Source: Pandoraea capi | Lineage (GTDB): Bacteria; Pseudomonadota; Gammaproteobacteria; Burkholderiales; Burkholderiaceae | Length of the DNA: 64,000 nucleotides | Assembly: GCF_902459735.1 (NCBI RefSeq) | Contig: NZ_CABPRV010000005.1 | Location: forward strand, 248,001 to 312,000 | Direction of reading: 5' to 3' | In this document: piece after piece, positions 27,120 to 37,176 of the stretch | How the letters are laid out: each line of letters starts with the position of its first letter | Numbering within the stretch: position 1 is the stretch's first letter | Notes under the pieces: model-generated | Seen by the model: the letters and a program-made list of their open reading frames with translations, nothing else | Databases searched by the model: none | Told to the model about the DNA's origin: nothing | Translations under genes and position numbers: made by a program

Positions 27120-28457
27120 ATGAAACCCGTGATCGCGCTCGTAGGGCGCCCCAACGTCGGCAAATCGACGCTATTCAACCGTTTGACCCGCTCGCGCGAC
27201 GCGCTCGTCGCCGACATGCCCGGGCTCACGCGCGACCGTCACTATGGCGAGGGGCGCGTTGGCGAGCATCCGTATCTGGTGATCGATACCGGTGGCTTTG
27301 AGCCCGTGGCCAAGGAAGGCATTTTCCACGAAATGGCCAAGCAGACGCGACAGGCCGTGGTCGAAGCCGACGTGGTGATCTATATCGTCGACGGCCGTCA
27401 GGGCCTCACGCCGCAAGATCAGATCATCGCCGACTACCTGCGCAAGACGGGGCGCAAGATCATGCTCGTGGTCAACAAGGCCGAGGGCATGAAGTACACC
27501 ACGGTGGCGAATGACTTCTACGAACTGGGTCTCGGCGACCCGCTGGCGATTTCGGCCGCCCACGGCGATGGCGTGAAGGAAGTCATCGACGAGGCGATTG
27601 CGCCGTTCTACGCCAACCCGGATGAAAGTGAAGACGACGGCAAGAACGACGGGCGCGTCAAGATCGCCATCGTTGGGCGTCCGAACGTCGGTAAGTCGAC
27701 GCTGGTCAACACGCTGCTCGGCGAAGAGCGTGTGATCGCCTTCGACATGCCCGGCACTACGCGCGATTCGATTCATATCGATTTCGAGCGTCAGGGCAAG
27801 AACTACACGCTGATCGATACGGCGGGTCTGCGTCGTCGCGGAAAAGTCTTCGAGGCGATCGAGAAATTCTCGGTTGTGAAAACGCTGCAATCGATCGCAG
27901 ATGCGAACGTCGTGATCCTCATGCTCGATGCCCGTCAGGACATCTCGGACCAGGATGCGCACATCGCGGGCTTCATTCTGGAGTCCGGCCGTGCCGTGGT
28001 CGTGGGCGTGAACAAGTGGGACGGCCTGGACGAGTACACCCGTGAGCAGGCGAAGCAGGAACTTGAGCGAAAGCTCAAATTCCTCGGTTTTGCGAACTTC
28101 CACTTCATTTCGGCCGCAAAGGCGACCGGTATCGGCCCGCTGATGCGCTCGGTGGACGAAGCGTACGCAGCGGCGATGAGCAAGCTGCCGACGCCGAAGC
28201 TGACCAAGGCGCTCATTGAGGCTGTGGAACACCAGCAACCGCGCCGCTCGGGCTTCTCGCGTCCCAAGTTGCGTTACGCACACCAAGGGGGCTCGAACCC
28301 CCCGATCATTGTCATCCACGGGAATAGTCTGGATGGTGTGACCGATAGCTATCGCCGCTATCTCGAGAACCGTTTCCGCGAAACTTTTAAGTTGAAGGGC
28401 ACTCCATTACGCATAGAGTTCCGCAACAGCGCGAACCCTTACGCCAAGGGCGAGTGA
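27120..28457 (+). CDS. der: Ribosome-associated GTPase Der (EngA)
   Basis: 445 residues with two tandem GTPase domains: the first with [17 protein letters not shown] and D-x-x-G in DTGGFEPVA, the second with [17 protein letters not shown] and [10 protein letters not shown], then a KH-like C-terminal domain ending in [18 protein letters not shown]. The two G domains plus KH define Der, required for 50S subunit assembly. It follows bamB as in E. coli. All G1-G4 motifs look intact. Confidence 0.97.
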   Translation: MKPVIALVGRPNVGKSTLFNRLTRSRDALVADMPGLTRDRHYGEGRVGEHPYLVIDTGGFEPVAKEGIFHEMAKQTRQAVVEADVVIYIVDGRQGLTPQDQIIADYLRKTGRKIMLVVNKAEGMKYTTVANDFYELGLGDPLAISAAHGDGVKEVIDEAIAPFYANPDESEDDGKNDGRVKIAIVGRPNVGKSTLVNTLLGEERVIAFDMPGTTRDSIHIDFERQGKNYTLIDTAGLRRRGKVFEAIEKFSVVKTLQSIADANVVILMLDARQDISDQDAHIAGFILESGRAVVVGVNKWDGLDEYTREQAKQELERKLKFLGFANFHFISAAKATGIGPLMRSVDEAYAAAMSKLPTPKLTKALIEAVEHQQPRRSGFSRPKLRYAHQGGSNPPIIVIHGNSLDGVTDSYRRYLENRFRETFKLKGTPLRIEFRNSANPYAKGE

Positions 28458-28583
28458 AAGCCAGTCCGGGGCGGGGTTTTGCTGGCGACGCTAGCAAAAT
28501 CGGCTATAGTGTGGAAGTCAGGGTGGGAAGCGCGCACACGCCCTGGCTTACGGTCATTTGCTAAAAATACAATGGAGTAACTT

Positions 28584-28820
28584 ATGAGCAACAAAGGGCA
28601 ACTTCTACAAGACCCGTTTCTGAACGCCTTGCGTAAGGAGCATGTTCCCGTCTCGATCTATCTGGTCAACGGTATCAAGCTGCAGGGAAACATCGAGTCG
28701 TTCGACCAGTATGTCGTCCTGCTGCGCAACACGGTCACCCAAATGGTCTACAAGCACGCCATTTCGACGGTCGTTCCTGCGCGTCCGGTGAATTTCCATC
28801 CGGAAGCCGAGCAGTCCTGA
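28584..28820 (+). CDS. hfq: RNA chaperone Hfq
   Basis: 78 residues, starting [20 protein letters not shown], with the Sm1 block ([20 protein letters not shown]) and the Sm2 block ([10 protein letters not shown]). Hfq forms a hexamer that pairs small RNAs with mRNAs. The C-terminal tail is very short ([14 protein letters not shown]), as in other Burkholderiales. It lies between der and hflX; an imperfect hairpin at 28829-28858 follows. Confidence 0.98.
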   Translation: MSNKGQLLQDPFLNALRKEHVPVSIYLVNGIKLQGNIESFDQYVVLLRNTVTQMVYKHAISTVVPARPVNFHPEAEQS

Positions 28821-28828
28821 TTCAGGCT

Positions 28829-28858
28829 CGCCCGACCGGGAGTCTCTCCGGCCGGGCG
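28829..28858 (+). other. Hairpin between hfq and hflX
   Basis: CGCCCGACCGG and CCGGCCGGGCG form a stem with one A/C mismatch; only AATTTAT follows, so it is a weak terminator or processing site rather than a strong stop. Confidence 0.45.
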
Positions 28859-28883
28859 AATTTATCTTCCCCGCCGCCCGCTC

Positions 28884-30089
28884 TTGTCCAACAGTCCCAA
28901 TACCCATTCCCAGCGTAGCTTGACCACCAACGCCGCGCTCGTCGGCATCGATTTCGGCAAACTCGATTTCGAAGCCAGTCTCCAGGAACTCGACCTTCTG
29001 ACGCAATCCGCAGGCGCGACGCCTGTCGTGACCATTACCGGTCGTCGCCACAGCCCCGATGCCAAATTGTTCATCGGCAGCGGTAAAGCTGAAGAGCTGC
29101 GCGAGGCCATTGCCGAATTCGACGTCGATCTGGTGATTTTCAATCACGCACTGACACCTGGTCAGCAGCGTAACCTCGAACACCTTCTGCAACGCCGTGT
29201 GGTCGACCGTACCAGCTTGATTCTCGATATCTTTGCTCAACGCGCGAAGAGTCATGAGGGCAAGTTGCAGGTCGAACTCGCGCAGTTGCAGTATTTATCT
29301 ACGCGTCTGGTGCGCGCCTGGACTCACTTGGAGCGCCAGAAGGGCGGTATCGGTCTGCGGGGGCCGGGTGAGACGCAGCTGGAAACCGACCGTCGTCTGC
29401 TGGGCGAGCGTGTGAAATCGCTCAAGATCCGGCTCGAAAAACTCCAGCGCCAGCACGACACGCAGCGCCGCGCTCGTCAGCGCAGCGGCACGATGTCGAT
29501 TTCGCTCGTGGGCTATACCAACGCCGGCAAATCCACGCTGTTCAATGCGATGACGAAGGCCAATGCCTACGCCGCCGATCAGCTGTTTGCCACGCTCGAT
29601 ACGACCTCTCGTCGCGTTTATCTTGGCGATGTCGGGAACATCGTGCTGTCTGATACTGTCGGATTCATCCGCGAGTTGCCGCACCAGTTGGTCGCGGCGT
29701 TCCGGGCGACGCTTGAGGAGACGGTTCACGCCGACATGCTGCTGCATGTGGTGGATGCGTCGAGTCAGGTGCGCAAGGAGCAAATGGCCGAGGTCAACGC
29801 CGTTCTGGCGGAGATCGATGCGGCCGACATCCCGCAGATTCTCGTCTGGAACAAGATCGACGCAGTACCGGAACTGGCGGCACAAGGGCCGAGAATCGAG
29901 CGGGACGAAGACGGGCGCATTACGCGTGTCTTTTTGAGCGCGCGTACTGGCCAGGGCCTGGACCTGCTGCGCGAGGCCATCAGCGAGGCGGTTGTGGCCG
30001 GCACGGGTGGGTTACAATCGCAGCACGAAGCGCCCGATGTCCGGCTCATCGACCGTTGGGACGATGTGCCGCGCGCAGAAGACAGATAA
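28884..30089 (+). CDS. hflX: GTPase HflX
   Basis: 401 residues by the TTG start at 28884; a second TTG at 28920 directly before the conserved AALVGIDFG is an alternative, and neither has a clear Shine-Dalgarno. Motifs: the N-terminal HflX domain (TITGRRHSPDAKLFIGSGKA), the glycine-rich linker RGPGETQLETDRR, and the G domain (SLVGYTNAGKSTLFNAMTKA, DTVGFIRELPHQL, NKID). HflX splits stalled ribosomes under stress. The gene lies in hfq-hflX-hflKC as in E. coli. Confidence 0.95.
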   Translation: MSNSPNTHSQRSLTTNAALVGIDFGKLDFEASLQELDLLTQSAGATPVVTITGRRHSPDAKLFIGSGKAEELREAIAEFDVDLVIFNHALTPGQQRNLEHLLQRRVVDRTSLILDIFAQRAKSHEGKLQVELAQLQYLSTRLVRAWTHLERQKGGIGLRGPGETQLETDRRLLGERVKSLKIRLEKLQRQHDTQRRARQRSGTMSISLVGYTNAGKSTLFNAMTKANAYAADQLFATLDTTSRRVYLGDVGNIVLSDTVGFIRELPHQLVAAFRATLEETVHADMLLHVVDASSQVRKEQMAEVNAVLAEIDAADIPQILVWNKIDAVPELAAQGPRIERDEDGRITRVFLSARTGQGLDLLREAISEAVVAGTGGLQSQHEAPDVRLIDRWDDVPRAEDR

Positions 30090-30325
30090 CACGAGACGTC
30101 GCACCGCGAAGGGTGGGTTGCCCCGGGGAATACCGGCAGCACTCCGACGCGGGTGACGAACTGGCAAGAGACTAGACGGAGGCCGGGAAAGGCCGCCGAT
30201 CGGCAAACCAGATTCGGGAACCACGCGCGAACCGGCAACATGCGTGCTCCGATGCGAGGCGCGCCGGTCGCAACGCCCAACCCGCTTCAGTCACCACGCT
30301 TCTACCTATGCTTCCAAGAGCTTTG

Positions 30326-31663
30326 ATGCGACGAGTTGGCCTGATTTTCTCCCTGAACGACCCGCGCTGGGGGCGGGACGGCGGCGGCGATACGCCGTCC
30401 GGCAATCAGGAGCCGAATCGCCCCGATCGGGCGAACAATCCGAATTCGCAAGATCAGAAGGAGCCGCAGCGCGGACCGCAAGGCCCGCAGCAGGACGGTC
30501 CGCCCGATCTCGACGAATTGTGGCGCGATTTCAATCGCCGTCTGAACCGTATCTTCGGCCGTAAGAACGGCGGGGGCGGTAATGGCGGTTCGAACAATAA
30601 TTTCTCCGGCGGCTCGCGAGGTTCGGGTATCGGTGTCGGCGTTGTCGTCGCACTCGCGTTCCTGATCTGGCTGGCGACGGGCGTGTTCATCGTCCAGGAA
30701 GGCCAGGTCGGTGTCGTCACCCAGTTCGGTAAGTACAAGTACACGACGACGTCGGGGATCCAGTGGCGTTTGCCGTACCCGTTCCAGTCGGTCGAAGTCG
30801 TCAACATGTCGCAGATCCGGTCCGTGGAAATCGGTCGTTCCAACACGATTCGGGATACGGATCTTAAGGACTCATCGATGCTCACGGGCGATGAAAACAT
30901 CATCGATGTGCGCTTCGCCGTGCAGTACCGGATCAAGGACGCGACCGAGTTCCTGTTCAATAACGTGGACGCCGAAGCATCGGTGAATCTGGCGGCGCAA
31001 ACGGCTGTGCGCGAGATTGTCGGCAAGAGCAAGATGGACTTCGTGCTCTACGCCGGTCGTGAAGAGATCGCGAATGAACTCGTGACGTCGATTCAACGCA
31101 TTCTCGACAGCTACAAGACGGGTATTCTCGTGACGAGCGTCACGATGCAGAGTGTTCAACCGCCGGAGCAGGTGCAAGCGGCGTTCGACGACGCTGTGAA
31201 GGCCGGTCAGGATCTGGAGCGTGCGAAGAACGAAGCGCAGGCCTATGCCAACGACGTGATTCCGCGTGCCAAGGGTACGGCGTCGCGTCTGACGGAAGAG
31301 GCCGCCGGTTACAAGGCGCGTGTGGTGTCGCAGGCTCAGGGTGACGCCGATCGCTTCAAGTCGGTGCAGGAAGCCTATGCCAAGGCGCCTGGTGTGATCC
31401 GCGAGCGTATGTACCTCGATACGATGCAGCAGATCTACTCGCGCACCACCAAGATCATGGTGGATTCGAAGAACAACAGTTTGTTGTATCTGCCGTTGGA
31501 CAAGATCATGGAACGCACGCGCAGCGACGCGTCGACCCCGGCGCCGGCATCCGGCGCAGGTACGGGGGCGGCCGCGGGAGCGCCTGCCACTGATGACAAC
31601 AATGATGTCGACCATGATCGATCGCGCGCGGCACTGCGCAACCGCGACCGCGATTCACGCTAA
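30326..31663 (+). CDS. hflK: FtsH protease modulator HflK
   Basis: 445 residues from ATG 30326, preferred to ATG 30308 because AAGAG (30316-30320) precedes it and the family start (SLNDPRWG) follows. Residues 1-100 are Gly/Asn/Gln-rich and cytosolic; residues 103-125 form a membrane anchor (VVVALAFLIWLATGVFIVQE), then the SPFH/band-7 domain and a long helical segment. HflK pairs with HflC to form a cage around FtsH hexamers. The start of the next gene is 12 bp on. Confidence 0.94.
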   Translation: MRRVGLIFSLNDPRWGRDGGGDTPSGNQEPNRPDRANNPNSQDQKEPQRGPQGPQQDGPPDLDELWRDFNRRLNRIFGRKNGGGGNGGSNNNFSGGSRGSGIGVGVVVALAFLIWLATGVFIVQEGQVGVVTQFGKYKYTTTSGIQWRLPYPFQSVEVVNMSQIRSVEIGRSNTIRDTDLKDSSMLTGDENIIDVRFAVQYRIKDATEFLFNNVDAEASVNLAAQTAVREIVGKSKMDFVLYAGREEIANELVTSIQRILDSYKTGILVTSVTMQSVQPPEQVQAAFDDAVKAGQDLERAKNEAQAYANDVIPRAKGTASRLTEEAAGYKARVVSQAQGDADRFKSVQEAYAKAPGVIRERMYLDTMQQIYSRTTKIMVDSKNNSLLYLPLDKIMERTRSDASTPAPASGAGTGAAAGAPATDDNNDVDHDRSRAALRNRDRDSR

Positions 31664-31675
31664 GGGGATAAGCGC

Positions 31676-32575
31676 ATGAACCGTATTGGAACCGTTATCG
31701 TCGCGCTGATCGTCTTGCTGATCGTGCTCGCCTCGACCATGTTCGTGGTGGACCAGCGCCGTTATGCCGTAGTGTTCTCGCTGGGCGAGATCAAGGATGT
31801 CTACAACCAGCCGGGCCTGAAGTTCAAGTTGCCGCCGCCGCTCCAGACCGTGTTGTATCTGGACAAGCGCATCATGACCATCGACAACCCGGAACCGGAG
31901 CGCTTCATCACGGCCGAGAAGAAGAACCTGATTGTCGACTCGTACGTGAAGTGGCGCATCATCGATCCGCGCAAGTTCTATGTGAGCTTCAAGGGCGATA
32001 ACCGCCTTGCACAGGATCGTCTGACGCAGCAGATTCGCTCGGCTTTGCAGGAAGCGTTCACGAAGCGCACTGTGACCGAAGTCGTGTCGACGCAGCGTGA
32101 CCAGGTGATGCAGTGGGTCAAGCAGAAGGTGGGCGACGAAGCTGCGCAGGTGGGTATCGAAATTGTCGACGTGCGTATGCGTCGGGTCGACCTCGCCGCC
32201 GGTATCAGCGATTCGGTGTATAGCCGGATGGCCGCCGAGCGTAAGCGCGTGGCGAACGAACTGCGTTCGACGGGCGCGGCTGAAGCCGAGCAGATCCGTG
32301 CTGATGCCGATCGTCAGCGTGATGTGACCGTTGCCGAAGCGTATGCCAAAGCCCAGCAGGTCAAGGGCGAGGGCGACGCCGCTGCCGCAAGCATCTATGC
32401 GCAGGCATTCGGCCGTGATCCGCAGTTCGCTCAGTTCTATCAGAGTCTCGAAGCGTACAAGGCGACCTTCCGTGACAAGAGGGACGTGATCATCGCCGAC
32501 CCGAACAGCGATTTCTTCCGATTTATGCGCGGTTCCGGTGGTGCTGGCGCGCCGGCCGGAAAAGCGGGAAAATAA
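31676..32575 (+). CDS. hflC: FtsH protease modulator HflC
   Basis: 299 residues with an N-terminal membrane helix (VIVALIVLLIVLASTMFVVD), the SPFH domain (RRYAVVFSLGEIKDVYNQPG, then VDSYVKWRIIDPRKFY) and the conserved helical end (FRDKRDVIIADPNSDFFRFM). Partner of HflK. A strong terminator-like hairpin follows at 32598. Confidence 0.95.
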   Translation: MNRIGTVIVALIVLLIVLASTMFVVDQRRYAVVFSLGEIKDVYNQPGLKFKLPPPLQTVLYLDKRIMTIDNPEPERFITAEKKNLIVDSYVKWRIIDPRKFYVSFKGDNRLAQDRLTQQIRSALQEAFTKRTVTEVVSTQRDQVMQWVKQKVGDEAAQVGIEIVDVRMRRVDLAAGISDSVYSRMAAERKRVANELRSTGAAEAEQIRADADRQRDVTVAEAYAKAQQVKGEGDAAAASIYAQAFGRDPQFAQFYQSLEAYKATFRDKRDVIIADPNSDFFRFMRGSGGAGAPAGKAGK

Positions 32576-32597
32576 CGCCTCTGACATCCGAGTAGCT

Positions 32598-32632
32598 GCC
32601 ACCGCCCGCGTCATCGCGGGCGGTGGCGTTTT
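32598..32632 (+). terminator. Terminator-like hairpin after hflC
   Basis: A perfect 13-bp stem GCCACCGCCCGCG/CGCGGGCGGTGGC with a TCAT loop, then GTTTT. The T tract is short, so efficiency is uncertain; the DUF2065 gene start lies 15 bp beyond. Confidence 0.65.
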
Positions 32633-32646
32633 GGCCGAGTCCCCAA

Positions 32647-32835
32647 GTGACCAGCAGCACAATCATTCTCGCTTTCGCCCTCATGCTGATCGTCGAGGGA
32701 CTGTTTCCGTTTGTCGCCCCGGACCGGTGGCGGCAAAGTTTTCGTAAAATAACGGAAATGCCGTCCGGCCAGATTCGTTTCTTCGGCCTGGCCGCTGTCC
32801 TGCTAGGGCTGGTTCTGATGTTGCTGATCGATTAA
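32647..32835 (+). CDS. DUF2065 small membrane protein
   Basis: 62 residues from GTG 32647; the open frame extends to a GTG at 32623 but that codon lies inside the preceding hairpin. Two hydrophobic helices (IILAFALMLIVEGLFPFV and FFGLAAVLLGLVLMLLI) flank a polar loop (PDRWRQSFRKITEMPSGQIR). This is the DUF2065/YjeT family, always small and two-helix, function unknown, typically between hflC and purA, as here. Confidence 0.88.
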   Translation: MTSSTIILAFALMLIVEGLFPFVAPDRWRQSFRKITEMPSGQIRFFGLAAVLLGLVLMLLID

Positions 32836-32877
32836 TCAAAGGCGCTTTTTGCGCGCCGTCTGAATTCCGAAATTCCC

Positions 32878-34038
32878 ATGCCTAACTGGCTACTTCCCGA
32901 AAATATCGCCGACGTGCTGCCGTCCGAGGCGCGCAAGATCGAAGATCTGCGCCGTCTCATGCTCGATCGCTTCCGTACCTATGGCTACGAACTCGTGATG
33001 CCGCCGATGCTCGAGTACGTCGAGTCGCTGCTCACCGGTACCGGCCATGATCTCGATCTGCGCACGTTCAAGCTCGTCGACCAGCTCTCGGGGCGTACCA
33101 TGGGTCTGCGCGCGGACATCACGCCGCAGATCGCGCGGATCGATGCGCATTTGCTGAACCGGAAGGGCGTAACGCGTCTGTGCTATGCGGGAAGCGTGTT
33201 GTTCACCCGTCCGCGTAATCTGCTTGCCACGCGCGAGCCGTTCCAGATCGGTGCCGAAATCTTCGGTCACAGTGGGCTGGAGGCCGATCTTGAAATTCAG
33301 GAATTGTTGCTGTTCTGCTTGCAACTGGCTGGCCTGAAACAGATTCGTATCGATCTTTGCCACGCGGGCGTGCTGGAAGCGTTGCTGGAGGGGGTTCCGG
33401 CGGCCGAGGCTATTGAAAGCCAATTGTTTGGCGCACTCGCGACCAAAGATGTGCCTCAGTTGCAGGAGTTGACGCGCGACCTTCCCGAGCATGTTCGCGA
33501 TGCCTTGCTAAGCTTGACCACGTTGTATGGTGAGCCGGCCGAAACACTCGCTCGTGCGCGTAAGGTTCTGCCGGACCTGCCCGGCGTAACGTCGGCATTG
33601 AACGATCTGGCATATCTGGCGGAATCGCAAGGCCAGGGCGGCCCGGCGGTACTGTCGATCGATCTGGCCGATCTGCGTGGCTATCAATATCACAGTGGTG
33701 TGATGTTCGCCGCCTACGTGGATGGCATTCCCAACGCCATCGCTCGCGGCGGCCGTTACGACAAGGTTGGTCAAGCGTTCGGTCGTGATCGGCCGGCGAC
33801 CGGTTTTTCGCTCGATTTGCGCGAGTTGGCGGCGATTTCGCCAGTTGAGGCGCGTAGTAACGCGATTTTGGCGCCAGCGGATGATGTGCCGGGCTTGCGT
33901 GCCAAAATCGACAGCCTGCGCGATGCGGGGGAGGTCGTAATCCGCATGCTGCCGGGCCACGCTCAGGATTTCGAGGAATTCACGGGAGACCGTGTCCTCG
34001 TCGAAAAAGATGGCCAGTGGGTTGTGACGCCCCGGTGA
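32878..34038 (+). CDS. hisZ: ATP phosphoribosyltransferase regulatory subunit HisZ
   Basis: 386 residues related to the catalytic domain of histidyl-tRNA synthetase ([50 protein letters not shown]) but lacking the anticodon-binding domain of HisS. It pairs with a short HisG to form the first enzyme of histidine synthesis and provides feedback inhibition. The position upstream of purA is the usual betaproteobacterial one. hisG itself is not in the window. Confidence 0.93.
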   Translation: MPNWLLPENIADVLPSEARKIEDLRRLMLDRFRTYGYELVMPPMLEYVESLLTGTGHDLDLRTFKLVDQLSGRTMGLRADITPQIARIDAHLLNRKGVTRLCYAGSVLFTRPRNLLATREPFQIGAEIFGHSGLEADLEIQELLLFCLQLAGLKQIRIDLCHAGVLEALLEGVPAAEAIESQLFGALATKDVPQLQELTRDLPEHVRDALLSLTTLYGEPAETLARARKVLPDLPGVTSALNDLAYLAESQGQGGPAVLSIDLADLRGYQYHSGVMFAAYVDGIPNAIARGGRYDKVGQAFGRDRPATGFSLDLRELAAISPVEARSNAILAPADDVPGLRAKIDSLRDAGEVVIRMLPGHAQDFEEFTGDRVLVEKDGQWVVTPR

Positions 34039-34081
34039 ATTCGCTGAAAAAAGCGGCACTCGCCTGCGCCAACACGGGTAG

Positions 34082-35452
<1,371 letters not shown>

Positions 35453-35479
35453 AAAACAGCAGGACTGGCAAGACACACC

Positions 35480-36016
35480 ATGAATCAGCCCCAAAACGAC
35501 GATAAGAACCTCTGGGTCTCGTGGGACGAATACCATCGACTGGTCGAGCGCTTGGCGCTCAAGGTCTATGAGTCCAACTGGAAGTTCGACAAGATCCTGT
35601 GTCTGGCCCGTGGTGGCTTGCGCGTGGGCGATCAGCTCGCGCGCATCTACGACGTGCCGCTCGCCATTCTGGCAACGAGTTCGTATCGGGAAGCCGAAGG
35701 CACCATTCGTGGTGACCTCGACATCGCTCAGTACATCACCATCACGCGCGGCGAGCTTGAGGGCCGTGTGCTGCTGGTCGACGATCTGGTCGATTCCGGC
35801 GTGACGCTTGAGCGCGTTGGCAAGCACCTAAAGGAGCGTTTCCCGAAGGTGACGGACGTGCGTTCGGCGGTGCTGTGGCACAAGGCGTGCTCGAAGGTGG
35901 CGCCGGACTACGCGGTCGATTTCCTGCCGACGAATCCGTGGATTCACCAGCCGTTCGAAGAGTACGACACGCTTCGCCCGCATAACCTGTCGGCGTGGAT
36001 CAAACGTGGGACCTAA
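35480..36016 (+). CDS. Phosphoribosyltransferase family protein
   Basis: 178 residues with the PRPP-binding loop VLLVDDLVDSGVTL (D-D-L-V-D-S-G) and the N-terminal FDKILCLARGGLRVG. Type I phosphoribosyltransferases salvage nucleobases. The exact base is unclear; its nearest look is hypoxanthine/xanthine-guanine enzymes, and its place after purA favours purine salvage. A terminator follows at 36081. Confidence 0.85.
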   Translation: MNQPQNDDKNLWVSWDEYHRLVERLALKVYESNWKFDKILCLARGGLRVGDQLARIYDVPLAILATSSYREAEGTIRGDLDIAQYITITRGELEGRVLLVDDLVDSGVTLERVGKHLKERFPKVTDVRSAVLWHKACSKVAPDYAVDFLPTNPWIHQPFEEYDTLRPHNLSAWIKRGT

Positions 36017-36080
36017 CAGGTTCTGAGGTACCTGGGCTTGCCGGAATACCGGTATGCCTGATCGGGTCTCTCCGGTCATG

Positions 36081-36116
36081 ACAGGCGGTGATATCGAAAG
36101 ATGCACCGCCTGTTTT
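36081..36116 (+). terminator. Terminator after the phosphoribosyltransferase gene
   Basis: ACAGGCGGTG (36081-36090) pairs perfectly with CACCGCCTGT (36104-36113) over a 13-nt loop, followed by TTT. The rest of the 300-bp gap 36017-36316 shows no gene. Confidence 0.7.
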
Positions 36117-36316
36117 GTATTTGGCCCACGGATTGTTCGCGCGTTGGACCGTGTGCGGTGACCCCGCCGAAAACACGCTGCGCGGGACTGATACCCCCAT
36201 CGGCAGCCTATTAAGCGGGCAAAACCCCTTTAGTTTGCGGCTTCATTCGGGCTTGTCGTATGGTCTGATGCGCTATTGCTTCCGTTGATGGCTGACTCTG
36301 GGCCGACTGTTTCGTC

Positions 36317-36949
36317 ATGAACAGGTTGTTTCGCCTCTTCTTGCTTTGCGCCGCAGGCATTGCCGGTGCGACCCCTTTGACCAGCGTGTCGGCATACGCG
36401 GCCTCTGCCGTGGCTGGGCTTCGCACGGCGAATGGATTGCGCTATGTCTATGTGACCAACCAGACGTCGATGGCCAAAGCCAAGGTGGCGGCACTGGATC
36501 GGTGCCGGACGCAATTGGCGCCGGGAAGCAGGGGCGGGCGTTGCGACGTACTGATGGCAGGGAACGGCCCGGCCTATTGGGCTGTCGTGCGTGCCAGCAA
36601 CGGTGAGGTGGGGGTCGCGTTGGGTGACACGCAAGAATCCGCCGCGCAGGATGCGTTCGTGGTCTGCCAGCGGGGAGGGCAATGCGCCATGGAGAGCGCT
36701 CAGGTCTGGTTCGATAGCGGGCAACGTGCGGGACGGCGTTTACCGCCGCCCAAAGCGGTACAGGCGGCGCCGACGCAATGCCGGATCCCGACGGGGCAGG
36801 TGGTGCGAATGCAGACTCAATGTATTAACGGCGAATGCACCCGGACGTACGAGAACGGCTGTACCGTTCGATTTCAGGCGGCCAGATGCCTGGATAAGGA
36901 AACGCATAGCTACGTCTGGCGCCCCAACGGATGTGACGACGATAGCTAA
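36317..36949 (+). CDS. DUF4189-like secreted cysteine-containing protein
   Basis: 210 residues. Signal peptide (LFLLCAAGIAGATPLTSVSA, cleavage near SAYA). The mature part resembles the DUF4189 pattern: SMAKAKVAALDRC, YWAVVRASNGEVGVALGDTQ, ESAAQDAFVVC. A Cys-rich tail (CRIPTG, MQTQCINGECTRTYENGC, ARCLDKE) suggests disulphides. Function unknown; periplasmic or exported. It is isolated, with a terminator downstream, shared with oligopeptidase A on the other strand. Confidence 0.7.
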   Translation: MNRLFRLFLLCAAGIAGATPLTSVSAYAASAVAGLRTANGLRYVYVTNQTSMAKAKVAALDRCRTQLAPGSRGGRCDVLMAGNGPAYWAVVRASNGEVGVALGDTQESAAQDAFVVCQRGGQCAMESAQVWFDSGQRAGRRLPPPKAVQAAPTQCRIPTGQVVRMQTQCINGECTRTYENGCTVRFQAARCLDKETHSYVWRPNGCDDDS

Positions 36950-37119
36950 GGGCAGCGTGCACGGTAAGGGAGTGTGGCGCTTGCAGCAAACTGGCGGCGA
37001 CACGATCGTAGACACAAGTGTGCTGACTGGGCGGTGGTAAGGCGTCTGTGTGAGCTTCGTGCGTGAGTGAAAAGCACAACCCTGTACGAAGCTGCTTGCT
37101 CTCCTCATGTGCGGAACGC

Positions 37120-37155
37120 AAAACGGGCGTCGACTTTCGTCAGACGCCCGTTTTT
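37120..37155. terminator. Bidirectional terminator between the DUF4189-like gene and prlC
   Basis: AACGGGCGTC (37122-37131) and GACGCCCGTT (37143-37152), with A run on the left and five T on the right, flanked by convergent genes. Confidence 0.85.
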
Positions 37156-37176
37156 CATCGATACGCTCGCCGAGTG